46,912 nucleotides of DNA from an uncultured Saprospiraceae bacterium. GTDB taxonomy: Bacteria; Bacteroidota; Bacteroidia; Chitinophagales; Saprospiraceae. Every line of letters starts with the position of its first letter. Within the stretch, counting starts at the first letter, position 1. The notes under the pieces are model-generated. The model was given only the letters and a program-made list of their open reading frames with translations. It ran no database searches and was not told the origin of the DNA. The position numbers were made by a program, and so were the translations under genes. Below are positions 8,172 through 16,612 of this stretch, piece after piece. The stretch lies in NCBI GenBank assembly GCA_937941765.1, contig CALDGQ010000031.1, positions 1 to 46,912 on the forward strand. Direction: 5' to 3'.

Positions 8172-8903
8172 ATGGAAAAACAAGTAACAGAAAAAGAAAA
8201 TACCTTTAAGTTCAAACAGTTTTCAATCAATCAAGAAAACTGTGCGATGAAAATAGGCACCGATGGTGTTTTATTAGGTGCTTGGTTTGATGCTGCAAAT
8301 GCTAGTAAAATTTTGGACATCGGTACAGGAACAGGTGTCATTGCAATTATGTCTGCGCAGCGAAATCAAGTGGCCAAAGTGCACGCGGTTGAAATTGAAG
8401 AGAAAGCATATGAACAATCTAAACAAAATATGGCTGCTTCTGCTTGGAATGATCGATTGGAAGTTTTCCATAAATCAATCCAAGATTACTGTAAGTCTTG
8501 CTCTGATAAATATGATGTCATATTAAGTAATCCGCCCTTCTTTTCAGGTGGAACACTTTCTGTTAGTAATGAGCGCAACGATTTTCGTCATACAATCAAA
8601 TTGCCAAATGGTGATTTGTTGAGAGCTGCGCAAACTTTGTTAGCTCCTGCAGGTAAATTCTGTGTCATCTTACCTTTTATGGAAGGATTGCGATTTAAAG
8701 AAAGAGCTGCGAGTTACAAATTATTCTGTACGCGAATGACTAAAGTGAAATCAGTTGCAGGTGGAAGAACAGAAAGAGTATTGTTGCAATTTGAACTAAC
8801 AGATAAGCCTTTGGTTGAAGATAAATTGACAATTGCTGTAAAAGAACGTGACTTTACTGACGAGTATGTTAATTTGACAAAGGATTTTTATTTAAAAATG
8901 TAA
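8172..8903 (+). CDS. trmN6: tRNA1(Val) (adenine(37)-N6)-methyltransferase family protein
   Basis: 243-residue class I SAM-dependent methyltransferase. The SAM loop DIGTGTGVIAI lies at 49-59, the acidic ribose-binding residue is in AVEIEEKA (about 72-79), and the N6-adenine signature NPPF is at 120-123. The N-terminal segment FKFKQFSINQENCAMKIGTDGVLLGAW is typical of the YfiC/TrmN6 group, which methylates A37 of tRNA1(Val) in E. coli. The length matches the family. It stands 40 bases after the lipoprotein gene but has its own spacer with AATACTTTG about 12 bases upstream, so it is probably separately transcribed. A terminator follows at 8931-8967. Substrate assignment is by family, not proven here. 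Confidence 0.9.
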   Translation: MEKQVTEKENTFKFKQFSINQENCAMKIGTDGVLLGAWFDAANASKILDIGTGTGVIAIMSAQRNQVAKVHAVEIEEKAYEQSKQNMAASAWNDRLEVFHKSIQDYCKSCSDKYDVILSNPPFFSGGTLSVSNERNDFRHTIKLPNGDLLRAAQTLLAPAGKFCVILPFMEGLRFKERAASYKLFCTRMTKVKSVAGGRTERVLLQFELTDKPLVEDKLTIAVKERDFTDEYVNLTKDFYLKM

Positions 8904-8930
8904 TTTGATTTTTAAAAGATTTTAATAAAT

Positions 8931-8967
8931 AAAAAAGTGTTTTGACATAGGTCGAAACACTTTTTTG
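8931..8967. terminator. Rho-independent terminator after trmN6
   Basis: AAAAAAGTGTTT (8931-8942) pairs with AAACACTTTTTT (8955-8966). The stem extends inward through GAC/GTC and is followed by a T-run. It ends the trmN6 transcript. Confidence 0.85.
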
Positions 8968-9010
8968 TTTTTTTACTCTTTTGTGCGTGATGTACACGTA
9001 AGAACAAATT

Positions 9011-9047
9011 AAAAAAGCGTCCCGACATTTGTCGGGACGCTTTTTTT
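9011..9047. terminator. Strong bidirectional terminator, sister of the one at 266-303
   Basis: AGCGTCCCGAC (9016-9026) pairs with GTCGGGACGCT (9031-9041), loop ATTT, with A- and T-runs on both sides. It lies just past the stop of the - strand HTH gene, for which it is the natural terminator, and also backs up the terminator at 8931-8967. Confidence 0.88.
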
Positions 9048-9054
9048 GGTTTTT

Positions 9055-9312
9055 TTAAGTACCAACTGCTTCTGATTCTGAGATGATTCGTTTTGCTAAA
9101 TCGAGAATAGTAGTGGTTTCAAGGTGGACAATACCACCGTCTGGTCCTGGTTGAATATGATTTCCAGTAGTTTTACCTTCATCAAATTTTGCGGCACCAA
9201 AATAATTTCTGACGGTTTGTTCTGAGACTTGTAAATTGTTAGCGATTTTAGAAATGGAGCCTGTTGGAAGGCTGTGCTTGATGTGTCGTAACTCATTGAA
9301 GCTAATATTCAT
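9055..9312 (-). CDS. Small helix-turn-helix DNA-binding protein
   Basis: 85 residues. Residues about 17-42 (GSISKIANNLQVSEQTVRNYFGA) form a clear helix-turn-helix, in which SISKIANNL is the first helix and SEQTVRNYF the recognition helix. The C-terminal half (GPDGGIVHLETTTILDLAKRI) has a short strand and a helix that could dimerise. Similar small HTH proteins occur in Bacteroidota genomes without a characterised role. The gene is divergent from the lipoprotein pair at 9532, which makes that promoter region a possible target (inference only). It could equally be a global or nucleoid-type factor. Its stop codon lies 8 bases from the terminator. Confidence 0.75.
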   Translation of the reverse strand: MNISFNELRHIKHSLPTGSISKIANNLQVSEQTVRNYFGAAKFDEGKTTGNHIQPGPDGGIVHLETTTILDLAKRIISESEAVGT

Positions 9313-9531
9313 ATTACTTTAATGTTTTAAAAAGTTAGATAATAAGGTCAAGACTTATGCTATTGGAAAATTACCGATTTAGAAAATAAAAACAAAATGA
9401 AAGAACATATTATTTAATTTTTATTTTGATTTTCATGAACTTAGGAAAATAATAAATGGTATAAAGTACGTCACACAATTTGTATATTGTAGTCATTATC
9501 AATAAGATATAATGCTTTATTTGGATACGTT
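9313..9531. promoter_or_regulatory. Divergent AT-rich promoter region
   Basis: 219 bases between the HTH gene (-) and the Dabb lipoprotein gene (+). Very AT-rich; no RNA structure, palindrome or perfect TAnnTTTG was found. It holds the promoters for both genes. Confidence 0.4.
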
Positions 9532-10041
9532 ATGAAAGATTTTAGAAGATTGATTGCTCAATTCATTTTAATCGGATTATTATTTACAGTTGCTGTTGGT
9601 TGTAATGATAAGAATGAAGCAATGCGACAGGACCTTGAAAAAATGCAATTGGACTTGGATACTAGAATCCAAAAGTTGAAGCAAATTGAAAAACGGGTAA
9701 CCCAATTGGATTTGGTCGATCTAGTAGAGAAAGGAGATTTTCTACATGAAGTATATTTCAATTTCAAAAAAGATATCTCTGAAAAAGACAAAGCAAATTT
9801 TCTGGCTATCCTTAGTGAACTGAAAAATATTCCAGAAGCAAAGGGTACGCAAATTGGAATACCAAAAGATACAGGCGATAAACGAATCAGATCGGATTAT
9901 GATATGGTGCTGCATATGAGTTTTAATAATTTAGCTGATTATCAAACCTACCAAAATCATGAAACCCATTTGTCTGTTAAAAAAAGAATTGGTAGTATGT
10001 TGTCTGCGCCACCTTTTGTTTATGATTTTGAAATAAAATAA
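9532..10041 (+). CDS. Dabb-domain lipoprotein
   Basis: 169-residue lipoprotein with lipobox VAVGC (C24). A charged helical or coiled-coil segment (27-66, EAMRQDLEKMQLDLD...) is followed by a stress-responsive A/B-barrel (Dabb) domain at about 70-169, recognised by FLHEVYFNFK, the DYDMVLHMSFNNLADYQTYQNHETH core and the ending PPFVYDFE. Dabb domains form small dimeric alpha+beta barrels; most have no known activity. Membrane anchoring through a coiled coil is less usual for the family. The next lipoprotein gene starts 5 bases after its stop, so the two are very likely co-transcribed. They precede the caspase operon by 279 bases, but a functional tie is unproven. Confidence 0.8.
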   Translation: MKDFRRLIAQFILIGLLFTVAVGCNDKNEAMRQDLEKMQLDLDTRIQKLKQIEKRVTQLDLVDLVEKGDFLHEVYFNFKKDISEKDKANFLAILSELKNIPEAKGTQIGIPKDTGDKRIRSDYDMVLHMSFNNLADYQTYQNHETHLSVKKRIGSMLSAPPFVYDFEIK

Positions 10042-10046
10042 TTACA

Positions 10047-10682
10047 ATGAAACCAATCCTAAAATTTTTCTTATTTCTAATTCTTTTTGTAGGCTTTGTG
10101 CTTCCTGGCTGTGATAAGGACAATGGAGTTGATTGCAATTGTCCAGATATTATAGGGGATTATTTTGATATTGAATCTGTAGCGTTGCACAACTTTCGAA
10201 TCTTGGATAATGGATCGAGAGATGAAATACACAATGAAAATATTGAAGTCGAATGGGATGACTATTTTATTCAAACCGAATTTGGCGTTTCATATTTTGG
10301 AGATATTACTGCTCCACCAAGTCGAAGTTTAGATTTTTCTTTAATGCCGGCCGCCTATGGTTGCTCTTGTATTGGTAATGGTTCGAGAGGCTCACTTGAA
10401 AAATATTCGGACATAAAAGTAATTACTAGAAATGATTTTGATGAAAATCACTTAGCTAATGACACCATCAATTCATTGGTCAATATTGCAATTTATGGAA
10501 ATGATAACATGGACTTAAATGAGTTTTTAGAAAGTGATACCAATAATATAATGGCTCCTTATTTTTTCTTAGATTTAAAATCAGGTCCGACCTTGTCTGA
10601 TGAATTTTCTGTAGATGTTCTTATCCGTTTAAATAATGGAGACGAATTTTTAGCCTCAAATGGGGTGGTTAAATTTAAATAA
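10047..10682 (+). CDS. Lipoprotein of unknown function
   Basis: 211 residues with a lipoprotein signal, lipobox VLPGC (C22). The mature part has a Cys cluster (DCNCPD near 29-34 and YGCSCIGN near 103-110) and is predicted to be mostly beta, with a repeated pattern of short strands and no recognisable catalytic motif. The arrangement of a CNC motif followed by a later CSC motif resembles uncharacterised Bacteroidota lipoprotein families, but I cannot name one securely. It is tightly linked to the Dabb lipoprotein upstream. No terminator was found in the 279 bases after it. Confidence 0.72.
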   Translation: MKPILKFFLFLILFVGFVLPGCDKDNGVDCNCPDIIGDYFDIESVALHNFRILDNGSRDEIHNENIEVEWDDYFIQTEFGVSYFGDITAPPSRSLDFSLMPAAYGCSCIGNGSRGSLEKYSDIKVITRNDFDENHLANDTINSLVNIAIYGNDNMDLNEFLESDTNNIMAPYFFLDLKSGPTLSDEFSVDVLIRLNNGDEFLASNGVVKFK

Positions 10683-10961
10683 AACGGATCCTTAAATCTG
10701 CGTAATGAAGTCTCAGTTTTATAAAATTATATAAATCGCAAGATTCTATTTGGTCTCAAACCATTTGTATTCTGTTAACACAATATTTTCCTTCATATTA
10801 AAGTTTGTTAAAATACAACCTACTTAGTAAAAATATTTTATATTTATAGTACATACTATTCTGATTTAGAGAAAATTAGAGCGTTTTTTGCTCACCCATT
10901 CACACCAAAATTATCAATTCAGAAGGGAGTCATTTGTTTGAAAAAATAAAATTAAACGAAT
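10683..10961. promoter_or_regulatory. Leader/promoter region of the caspase operon
   Basis: 279 bases without a gene. No terminator hairpin follows the lipoprotein gene, so read-through into the caspase genes is possible. A weak -7-like element TATATTTA lies at 10839-10846. The remaining 115 bases to the start codon would be an unusually long leader; no clear structure was seen in it. Confidence 0.35.
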
Positions 10962-13211
10962 ATGAGCTCCAGACATCGAGATATCTCTGGCCTTACTGGA
11001 AGCCAAAGAGAACAAAATCCAATTCCACAAGGAAACAATTACTTATTTGTAGTCGCAATAGATGAGTATGTCCACTTACCTAAATTATACAACTGTGTCA
11101 AGGATGCAAATGATGTAATCCAACAATTAGTGCACAAATATAATTTCAAGAAGCAACATGTATTTAAGTTGTTTAATCAAGATGCTTCGATTGATAATAT
11201 TTATAAACGATTGCTAGAATTGTCCAGAGTTATCTCTGACAAAGATAATCTCATGATTTATTTTTCTGGACATGGGTTTTATGACAAAGACAATGATACT
11301 GGACACCTGATTCCAGTACAAGCAGAAAGAGGAAAAGTATGGGATTATTTATCCAATAGTAATTTTTTAAACTGGATTCGTGCGATCAAATCAATGCATA
11401 CTTTAGTTGTCTTGGATAGTTGCTTTTCAGGTTCTATGTTTTCTACTAAAAGTATTACTCCAACTTATGCCGATAATGTTTCCAATTTCAAATCGAGATG
11501 GGGATTGGCAGCAGGTAGGATTGAAGTGGTGGATGATGGTTTGCACGGAGAAAATAGTCCGTTTGCGAATGCCATTATCAACTATTTAAAAGAAAATACG
11601 ACGACTAAATTTCCAGTTTCGGATTTAATCCAGTATGTCAAAAAAGTAACGACTAATAATTCTGGACAAACACCAATCGCGGGTCCGATAAAAAACCTTG
11701 GAGATGAAGGAGGAGAATTTGTTTTTGAATTAAAAACGGATGTTGCAACTGAGTGGAAAAAAACTTTAAGCACTAATACAGCTAAGGGATATCAAACATT
11801 CATCGCTAATTATCCAGATTCAGAATTTACAAAAGAGGCAAAAGAAAAATTAGCGCCACTAAACGAAATGGAGTTGTGGGCAGAAATTCAGCACATGCCG
11901 CATAAAGAATTAGAAGATGTTGTGGAAAAGCAACGAATGATTGCAGAATATAAATATCATTATCCACATGGAAAATTTGGAATCAAAGCCAATGAACTAT
12001 TGGTACATCTTAATAAAACTGAAGATTTACTGACCAAGAAACGTGGTCATCAAAGTTATAGTGCCAATCAATCCGCAACCACTAATACGCCAGCTCAAAA
12101 ATCAGATAACAATGCAACAGATACAGATAACCAAACTGATTATAACAAAACACTTACTAAGGCAGTAACTTCATCTACCACAAAGAGTTGGTGGACCGGT
12201 CGTAAAATAATAAGTGCAGTGATGATTCCCATTATCGCAATATCCAGCTTCTTTGCAGTTACTTTTTTCAAGAAAGATCCACTACCAATTGGTGACAAAG
12301 ATGAAATTGCCTTTAATTTGTTAGCTGAATCAGAAGATGTCGATGAATACATTGATTTTATCCATGAGTTTCCTCAAAGCCGTTACATCTCTGAAGCACA
12401 AGCGATGAAAGCGGAATTAGAGTACTGGAATAAGATGTTGATTAAAAATAAAAAGAGTGGTTATGAAAGTTATCTAGTTCTTTTTGCGGAAGGAAGATTT
12501 AGAGATAAAGCAGAAGATGCAATCAAAGCGCTAACGTCGAATGAGTCGCCAACGAAAACAACAGGTGTTTCGAAACCTGCACCCATTCCACCAAAAGATA
12601 ATGGGGTTGCAGCTCAAAGTTTATCGTACGAAGATATCGCATGGAATAAAGTAAAAAATTCGAATTCGACCAAAGATATTGAAGCAGTAAGAGATTTTAT
12701 CAATAGATACGATCGGGGTAAGCATGTCAGAAAAGCATCTGTTCTGTTAGGTGCATTGGTTATGTGGGAAAAAACCAACAAACAACATACGGTTGGTGAT
12801 TATGAAGATTATTTATTTGCATATCCCAATGGTCCTCACAGAGATCGAGCGAAGAAAGCGTTAAATGAATTAAGAAAAAATGAGGACGATTATTGGAAAA
12901 AAGCGAAGCGTAAAAATACTGAAAAGGGATACATTGAATTTATGCGTGTATATCCAAAGTCTAAGTACACAAAAGAAGCTAGATCAGCTGCTAAAAAATT
13001 AAAAGATAAAGGAAAGGGTAATGTACATGATATAAAAGTAGTTAAAGAATGCTGGGCTCGTTCCTTGAATGAAAACACCGAACAATCTTACAAAGATTTT
13101 TTAAAGAAATATCCAAAGTCATCCTATGCTGCCGAAGCACATGAAAGACTTTATAAGCTAGAGAAAGAAATGAAATTTAACCCTATGCAACAACAAGAAA
13201 TTGAAAATTAA
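10962..13211 (+). CDS. Membrane-anchored caspase-family (C14) protease with C-terminal helical repeats
   Basis: 749 residues. The N-terminal caspase-like domain (about 25-258) has both catalytic residues: H104 in IYFSGHGFYD and C154 in LDSCFSGS, with the usual preceding VVAIDEY and LYNCVKDANDV segments. There is no signal peptide. A single membrane helix (about 416-436, IISAVMIPIIAISSFFAVTFF) follows a low-complexity N/T/Q-rich linker. Before and after it are about seven to eight helical repeats of roughly 35-40 residues with consensus W...(x)T..(x)Y..F...YP.S.Y..EA...L, for example GYQTFIANYPDSEFTKEA (276-293). These resemble TPR-like scaffolds used for protein contacts. The protein is probably cytoplasmic protease plus a repeat domain across the membrane; topology is inferred. 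Its stop overlaps the start of the next gene by one base (TAATG), which indicates translational coupling. Substrate is unknown; related metacaspases cut after Arg or Lys. Confidence 0.88.
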   Translation: MSSRHRDISGLTGSQREQNPIPQGNNYLFVVAIDEYVHLPKLYNCVKDANDVIQQLVHKYNFKKQHVFKLFNQDASIDNIYKRLLELSRVISDKDNLMIYFSGHGFYDKDNDTGHLIPVQAERGKVWDYLSNSNFLNWIRAIKSMHTLVVLDSCFSGSMFSTKSITPTYADNVSNFKSRWGLAAGRIEVVDDGLHGENSPFANAIINYLKENTTTKFPVSDLIQYVKKVTTNNSGQTPIAGPIKNLGDEGGEFVFELKTDVATEWKKTLSTNTAKGYQTFIANYPDSEFTKEAKEKLAPLNEMELWAEIQHMPHKELEDVVEKQRMIAEYKYHYPHGKFGIKANELLVHLNKTEDLLTKKRGHQSYSANQSATTNTPAQKSDNNATDTDNQTDYNKTLTKAVTSSTTKSWWTGRKIISAVMIPIIAISSFFAVTFFKKDPLPIGDKDEIAFNLLAESEDVDEYIDFIHEFPQSRYISEAQAMKAELEYWNKMLIKNKKSGYESYLVLFAEGRFRDKAEDAIKALTSNESPTKTTGVSKPAPIPPKDNGVAAQSLSYEDIAWNKVKNSNSTKDIEAVRDFINRYDRGKHVRKASVLLGALVMWEKTNKQHTVGDYEDYLFAYPNGPHRDRAKKALNELRKNEDDYWKKAKRKNTEKGYIEFMRVYPKSKYTKEARSAAKKLKDKGKGNVHDIKVVKECWARSLNENTEQSYKDFLKKYPKSSYAAEAHERLYKLEKEMKFNPMQQQEIEN

Positions 13212-16200
13212 TGAGCACAATATATAGTCTACATGTTGGTATTAATCAATACCATCCAGCGTCTAAAGTACCCAATTTGGGTGGATGTGTCAATGATGTA
13301 AAAACATTGTTGAGTTTTCTGGAAAAAACGTATCCAACGGAAAGGTTGAAAAGTAAAACCTTGCTAGATTCGGAAGCAACTTACCAAAATATTGTCGACC
13401 ATTTTGGAGTAAAACACCTATTGCAAGCGGAGGCAAATGATATGGTGCTCATCCAATATGCTGGCCATGGTTCACAAGCGAATGCCGCTTCCGAATTTAC
13501 GCGCTATTTTCCAGACCAAAAGGATGAAACATGGATTTGCTATGACTCTAGAATTCCTGGAGGACTAGATTTAGCAGATAAAGAATTAGCTGTTTTAATT
13601 GATCGTATTGCTGCAAAAAATGTTCATGTCGTTGTAATTATGGATTGCTGTCATTCTGGTTCTGGAACAAGAGACATTAATGACATTCAATATCGTCAAC
13701 ACGAGGGTAGGATAGATACACGTCCCTTATCCAGTTATTTGAATGGTTATTTTTCAAATAAATTTCCAAATGGTGCAAAAGTAATGTTACCAAATCCGAA
13801 GCATGTTCTTTTAGCTGCATGTGATCAAAAAGAAAAGGCTGGTGAAATACATGGAAGTGGTTTGTTTACTTCTAATTTGGTTAAAGTGTTATCCGCAACC
13901 AATGGTGCTGTTTCTTATGCTGATTTGTATTCCAAAACACAGGTTGAATTAGCAAAGCAAACCAACAATCAACACCCGCAATTCGAAACTTATGGATTTT
14001 TTAATGTACAATCTGGGTTTTTAACAAATAATATAGCAGATACACAGCAAGCATGGCAGTTGATTTCCATGCAAGGTAAATGGGTAATCAAGCGAGGAAT
14101 CATCCATGGGCTCTCAATGGAACCAGGCAAGCAAGCGACTTTCAAAATATTTGACAAAGGAATTTTCAAAGGACATGCCACCACCAAAACAGTTTTGGTA
14201 GAAGAAAGTATTGTCGAATTGGATTGCAATCTAGATCCTAACAATACATACGATGCACAAATGATTAGTTTTCCAGCGGACCGATATCTAATTGAGTTAT
14301 CAGGATCGGAAATTGGCAAACAGCGGTTGGCAAAAGTTATGGAGCAATACCACCCACTATTTTTCGAATTGCAAGAAGATGCGAAATCTAAATACAAATT
14401 TGAAGTATGCGACGATGAAGTGACTATCACTCGATTGGGTAATCATAAAATTCTGAGAACGATTTCTGGAGTTGATGATACTAAAGTTTTTCAAGATGCA
14501 TTTGAACATCTTGAAATAATAGGTCGTCGGGAAAAAATATTACGTATTGAAAATCAGTACAGAAAAATTTCAGAAGATGCAGTTGTTTTGGAGTTGTCAC
14601 TACTGGATCAAAATGAAACAGTTGCTGAACAAAAAACTGGTGATTTAATTAATGTTGCCATTCCTTTTGAAAATGGAAAAGAACAAGCGGTGCCTTTTTT
14701 AATGTCGTTGAAGAATACGCATTTGAGTCGAGATCTACATTGTTCGTTACTTTATTTTACGGAGAATTTTGACATCATTAATTTATACAATGGTAAAATT
14801 CATGCGAATAAAACTGCGATTGCCGTTGATAAAGACCCGAATGGAGAAGCTCCGTTTTTCCTGCTCAATGGAAAACAACAAGCGACTGATACTTTTAAAT
14901 TGTTTGTTAGCACAAGACCTTTGACCACTTATATGGTGGAGATGCAAAATAACATCAAGTTGGGAGAACTGGTCAATTATCCAGTAACTCGATCTGGAAT
15001 GGTTGGTTTAATTAACAATGATAATACGACCAAATCCTTATACAATAAAGAAGATGATAGTTTTACAGATGATTGGTTTTGTAAGACAATGGAAATTGTT
15101 TCAACTTCTAATAAATTACCAACTGAGAGTTCGGATAACGTAATATCAGTAGATAGGTCAGTTGCGCCTCCAATGTCTGTAAGCGAATTGTTGAATGAAA
15201 GTAATCAAACAACTACTGCTGAGATTTCATCTAATACAGCATTACCATCTACAATTAAGATTGTGCAACATGCTACTTTCAACGCCGAATTTAAAGTAGG
15301 GAATGTATATCCGACAAGAGGGAGTGTCGATATTTATTCCATTTTGCAAAAAGAAGAAAATAAAGATGTATCGCTTTTTAGTTTCAATGAAGAATCGACT
15401 AGAAGTGAAAAGAGTGAGCCAAGTAATTTTCAGGTTTTAGAAATAAATAATTATTCAAATGCAACAGTTTTAAAAGACAACCCATTACAGATTCAAGTGA
15501 AAAGTAGTAGTCATGATGAATTAATATTACCATTCACTTTTGATGGCGAACATATAATTCCAGTCGGTGCTTCCACGAATGATAATCATGGAAATATCAA
15601 TATCGAAATTGATCGATTACCTGAATCGACAGCGGCCAAAAGAAGTTTGTTGAAAGCAGTCAAGCTATATTTTGTAAAAACGATAATGGGTAAAAAGAAT
15701 GCGACTAAATTACAATGGGTAGATTTTCAAAACGAAATACCAGTCCGCAAAACAGGCAGAATAATGGGCAAAGTTGCAGACGCCCAAAATATCGTCTTAT
15801 TAATCCACGGAATTATTGGGGATACTAAACCATTTTTACCAAGTATCAAAAAAGCAGTAGATAATGGAACTGCAGATTTGATACTTACTTTTGACTATGA
15901 AAACTTAAACACACCCATACAACAAACCGCTTCATTTTTAAAAGAACAATTAAGTCTTGTTGGTATTGACGAAAAATACAACAAGAAAATTACAATTGTT
16001 GCTCATTCAATGGGAGGGTTGGTTGCCAGGTATTTTATTGAAAAATTAAACGGCAATAAAGTCGTTAATCGTTTGATAATGGCCGGCACTCCCAATATGG
16101 GTTCTAAGATTGCAGATTTGACTACTTATCGTACTTGGGCGACTACTTTATTTACTTTGGCTGCTAATTCGGGATTTGGGATTCCAATTTCAGCAACAGT

Positions 16201-16606
16201 ATTGACTGCCTTAAATTACACCAAAAATCTGACGGTAACATTGGAGCAAATGAAAGCCTCGGATGATTTTTTGACTGAATTGAAAAACAGTGTGGACCCG
16301 CAAGTCCCTTATCACATCATTGCAGGAGATTTTGAACAATATTGTAAATCATGCACTGCTTCTGAAAAGCGATTGGTGGATAAATTGTACAATGCAAGTG
16401 GCGTGTTATTTTATCGAAATGAAGAACATGACATCGCTGTCTCTGTCAATAGTATTGAAAGTGTTAGCCAAAGTCGCTCTCCAAAACCAACGGTAGAGTA
16501 TGTTTCTTGTCATCACCTCAATTACTTTACAGTAGAAGAAAGTTTGAATAAAATTGTCCATTGGATAGGATTTGAAGATCCGTTGAGAACTCGGGTGGCG
16601 AGATAA
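13211..16606 (+). CDS. Caspase-family protease fused to a C-terminal alpha/beta-hydrolase (lipase) domain
   Basis: 1131 residues, no signal peptide. The N-terminal metacaspase-like domain (1-270) carries H86 in QYAGHGSQA and C147 in MDCCHSGSG, plus the acidic WICYDS loop (108-113). The middle (about 280-820) is mostly beta-rich; the stretch LHCSLLYFTENFDIINLYNG resembles DUF4384-type modules found next to caspase domains. The C-terminal 270 residues form an alpha/beta-hydrolase: oxyanion segment LLIHGIIG (H866), nucleophile elbow AHSMGG (S933), then GTPNMGS, a likely acid D1074 in EEHDIAV and His 1101/1102 in SCHHLNYF. These features are typical of PGAP1/DUF676-like lipases acting on lipids or acyl esters. 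The gene begins within the stop of the preceding caspase gene, so the two are likely made together. A plausible idea is that proteolysis within the fusion controls the hydrolase; this is inference. Confidence 0.88.
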   Translation: MSTIYSLHVGINQYHPASKVPNLGGCVNDVKTLLSFLEKTYPTERLKSKTLLDSEATYQNIVDHFGVKHLLQAEANDMVLIQYAGHGSQANAASEFTRYFPDQKDETWICYDSRIPGGLDLADKELAVLIDRIAAKNVHVVVIMDCCHSGSGTRDINDIQYRQHEGRIDTRPLSSYLNGYFSNKFPNGAKVMLPNPKHVLLAACDQKEKAGEIHGSGLFTSNLVKVLSATNGAVSYADLYSKTQVELAKQTNNQHPQFETYGFFNVQSGFLTNNIADTQQAWQLISMQGKWVIKRGIIHGLSMEPGKQATFKIFDKGIFKGHATTKTVLVEESIVELDCNLDPNNTYDAQMISFPADRYLIELSGSEIGKQRLAKVMEQYHPLFFELQEDAKSKYKFEVCDDEVTITRLGNHKILRTISGVDDTKVFQDAFEHLEIIGRREKILRIENQYRKISEDAVVLELSLLDQNETVAEQKTGDLINVAIPFENGKEQAVPFLMSLKNTHLSRDLHCSLLYFTENFDIINLYNGKIHANKTAIAVDKDPNGEAPFFLLNGKQQATDTFKLFVSTRPLTTYMVEMQNNIKLGELVNYPVTRSGMVGLINNDNTTKSLYNKEDDSFTDDWFCKTMEIVSTSNKLPTESSDNVISVDRSVAPPMSVSELLNESNQTTTAEISSNTALPSTIKIVQHATFNAEFKVGNVYPTRGSVDIYSILQKEENKDVSLFSFNEESTRSEKSEPSNFQVLEINNYSNATVLKDNPLQIQVKSSSHDELILPFTFDGEHIIPVGASTNDNHGNINIEIDRLPESTAAKRSLLKAVKLYFVKTIMGKKNATKLQWVDFQNEIPVRKTGRIMGKVADAQNIVLLIHGIIGDTKPFLPSIKKAVDNGTADLILTFDYENLNTPIQQTASFLKEQLSLVGIDEKYNKKITIVAHSMGGLVARYFIEKLNGNKVVNRLIMAGTPNMGSKIADLTTYRTWATTLFTLAANSGFGIPISATVLTALNYTKNLTVTLEQMKASDDFLTELKNSVDPQVPYHIIAGDFEQYCKSCTASEKRLVDKLYNASGVLFYRNEEHDIAVSVNSIESVSQSRSPKPTVEYVSCHHLNYFTVEESLNKIVHWIGFEDPLRTRVAR

Positions 16607-16612
16607 GCCACG

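Noticed and set aside
13990..14430. 146-codon - strand ORF
   Set aside because: Fully inside the caspase-lipase gene on the other strand, without start context or domain signal.
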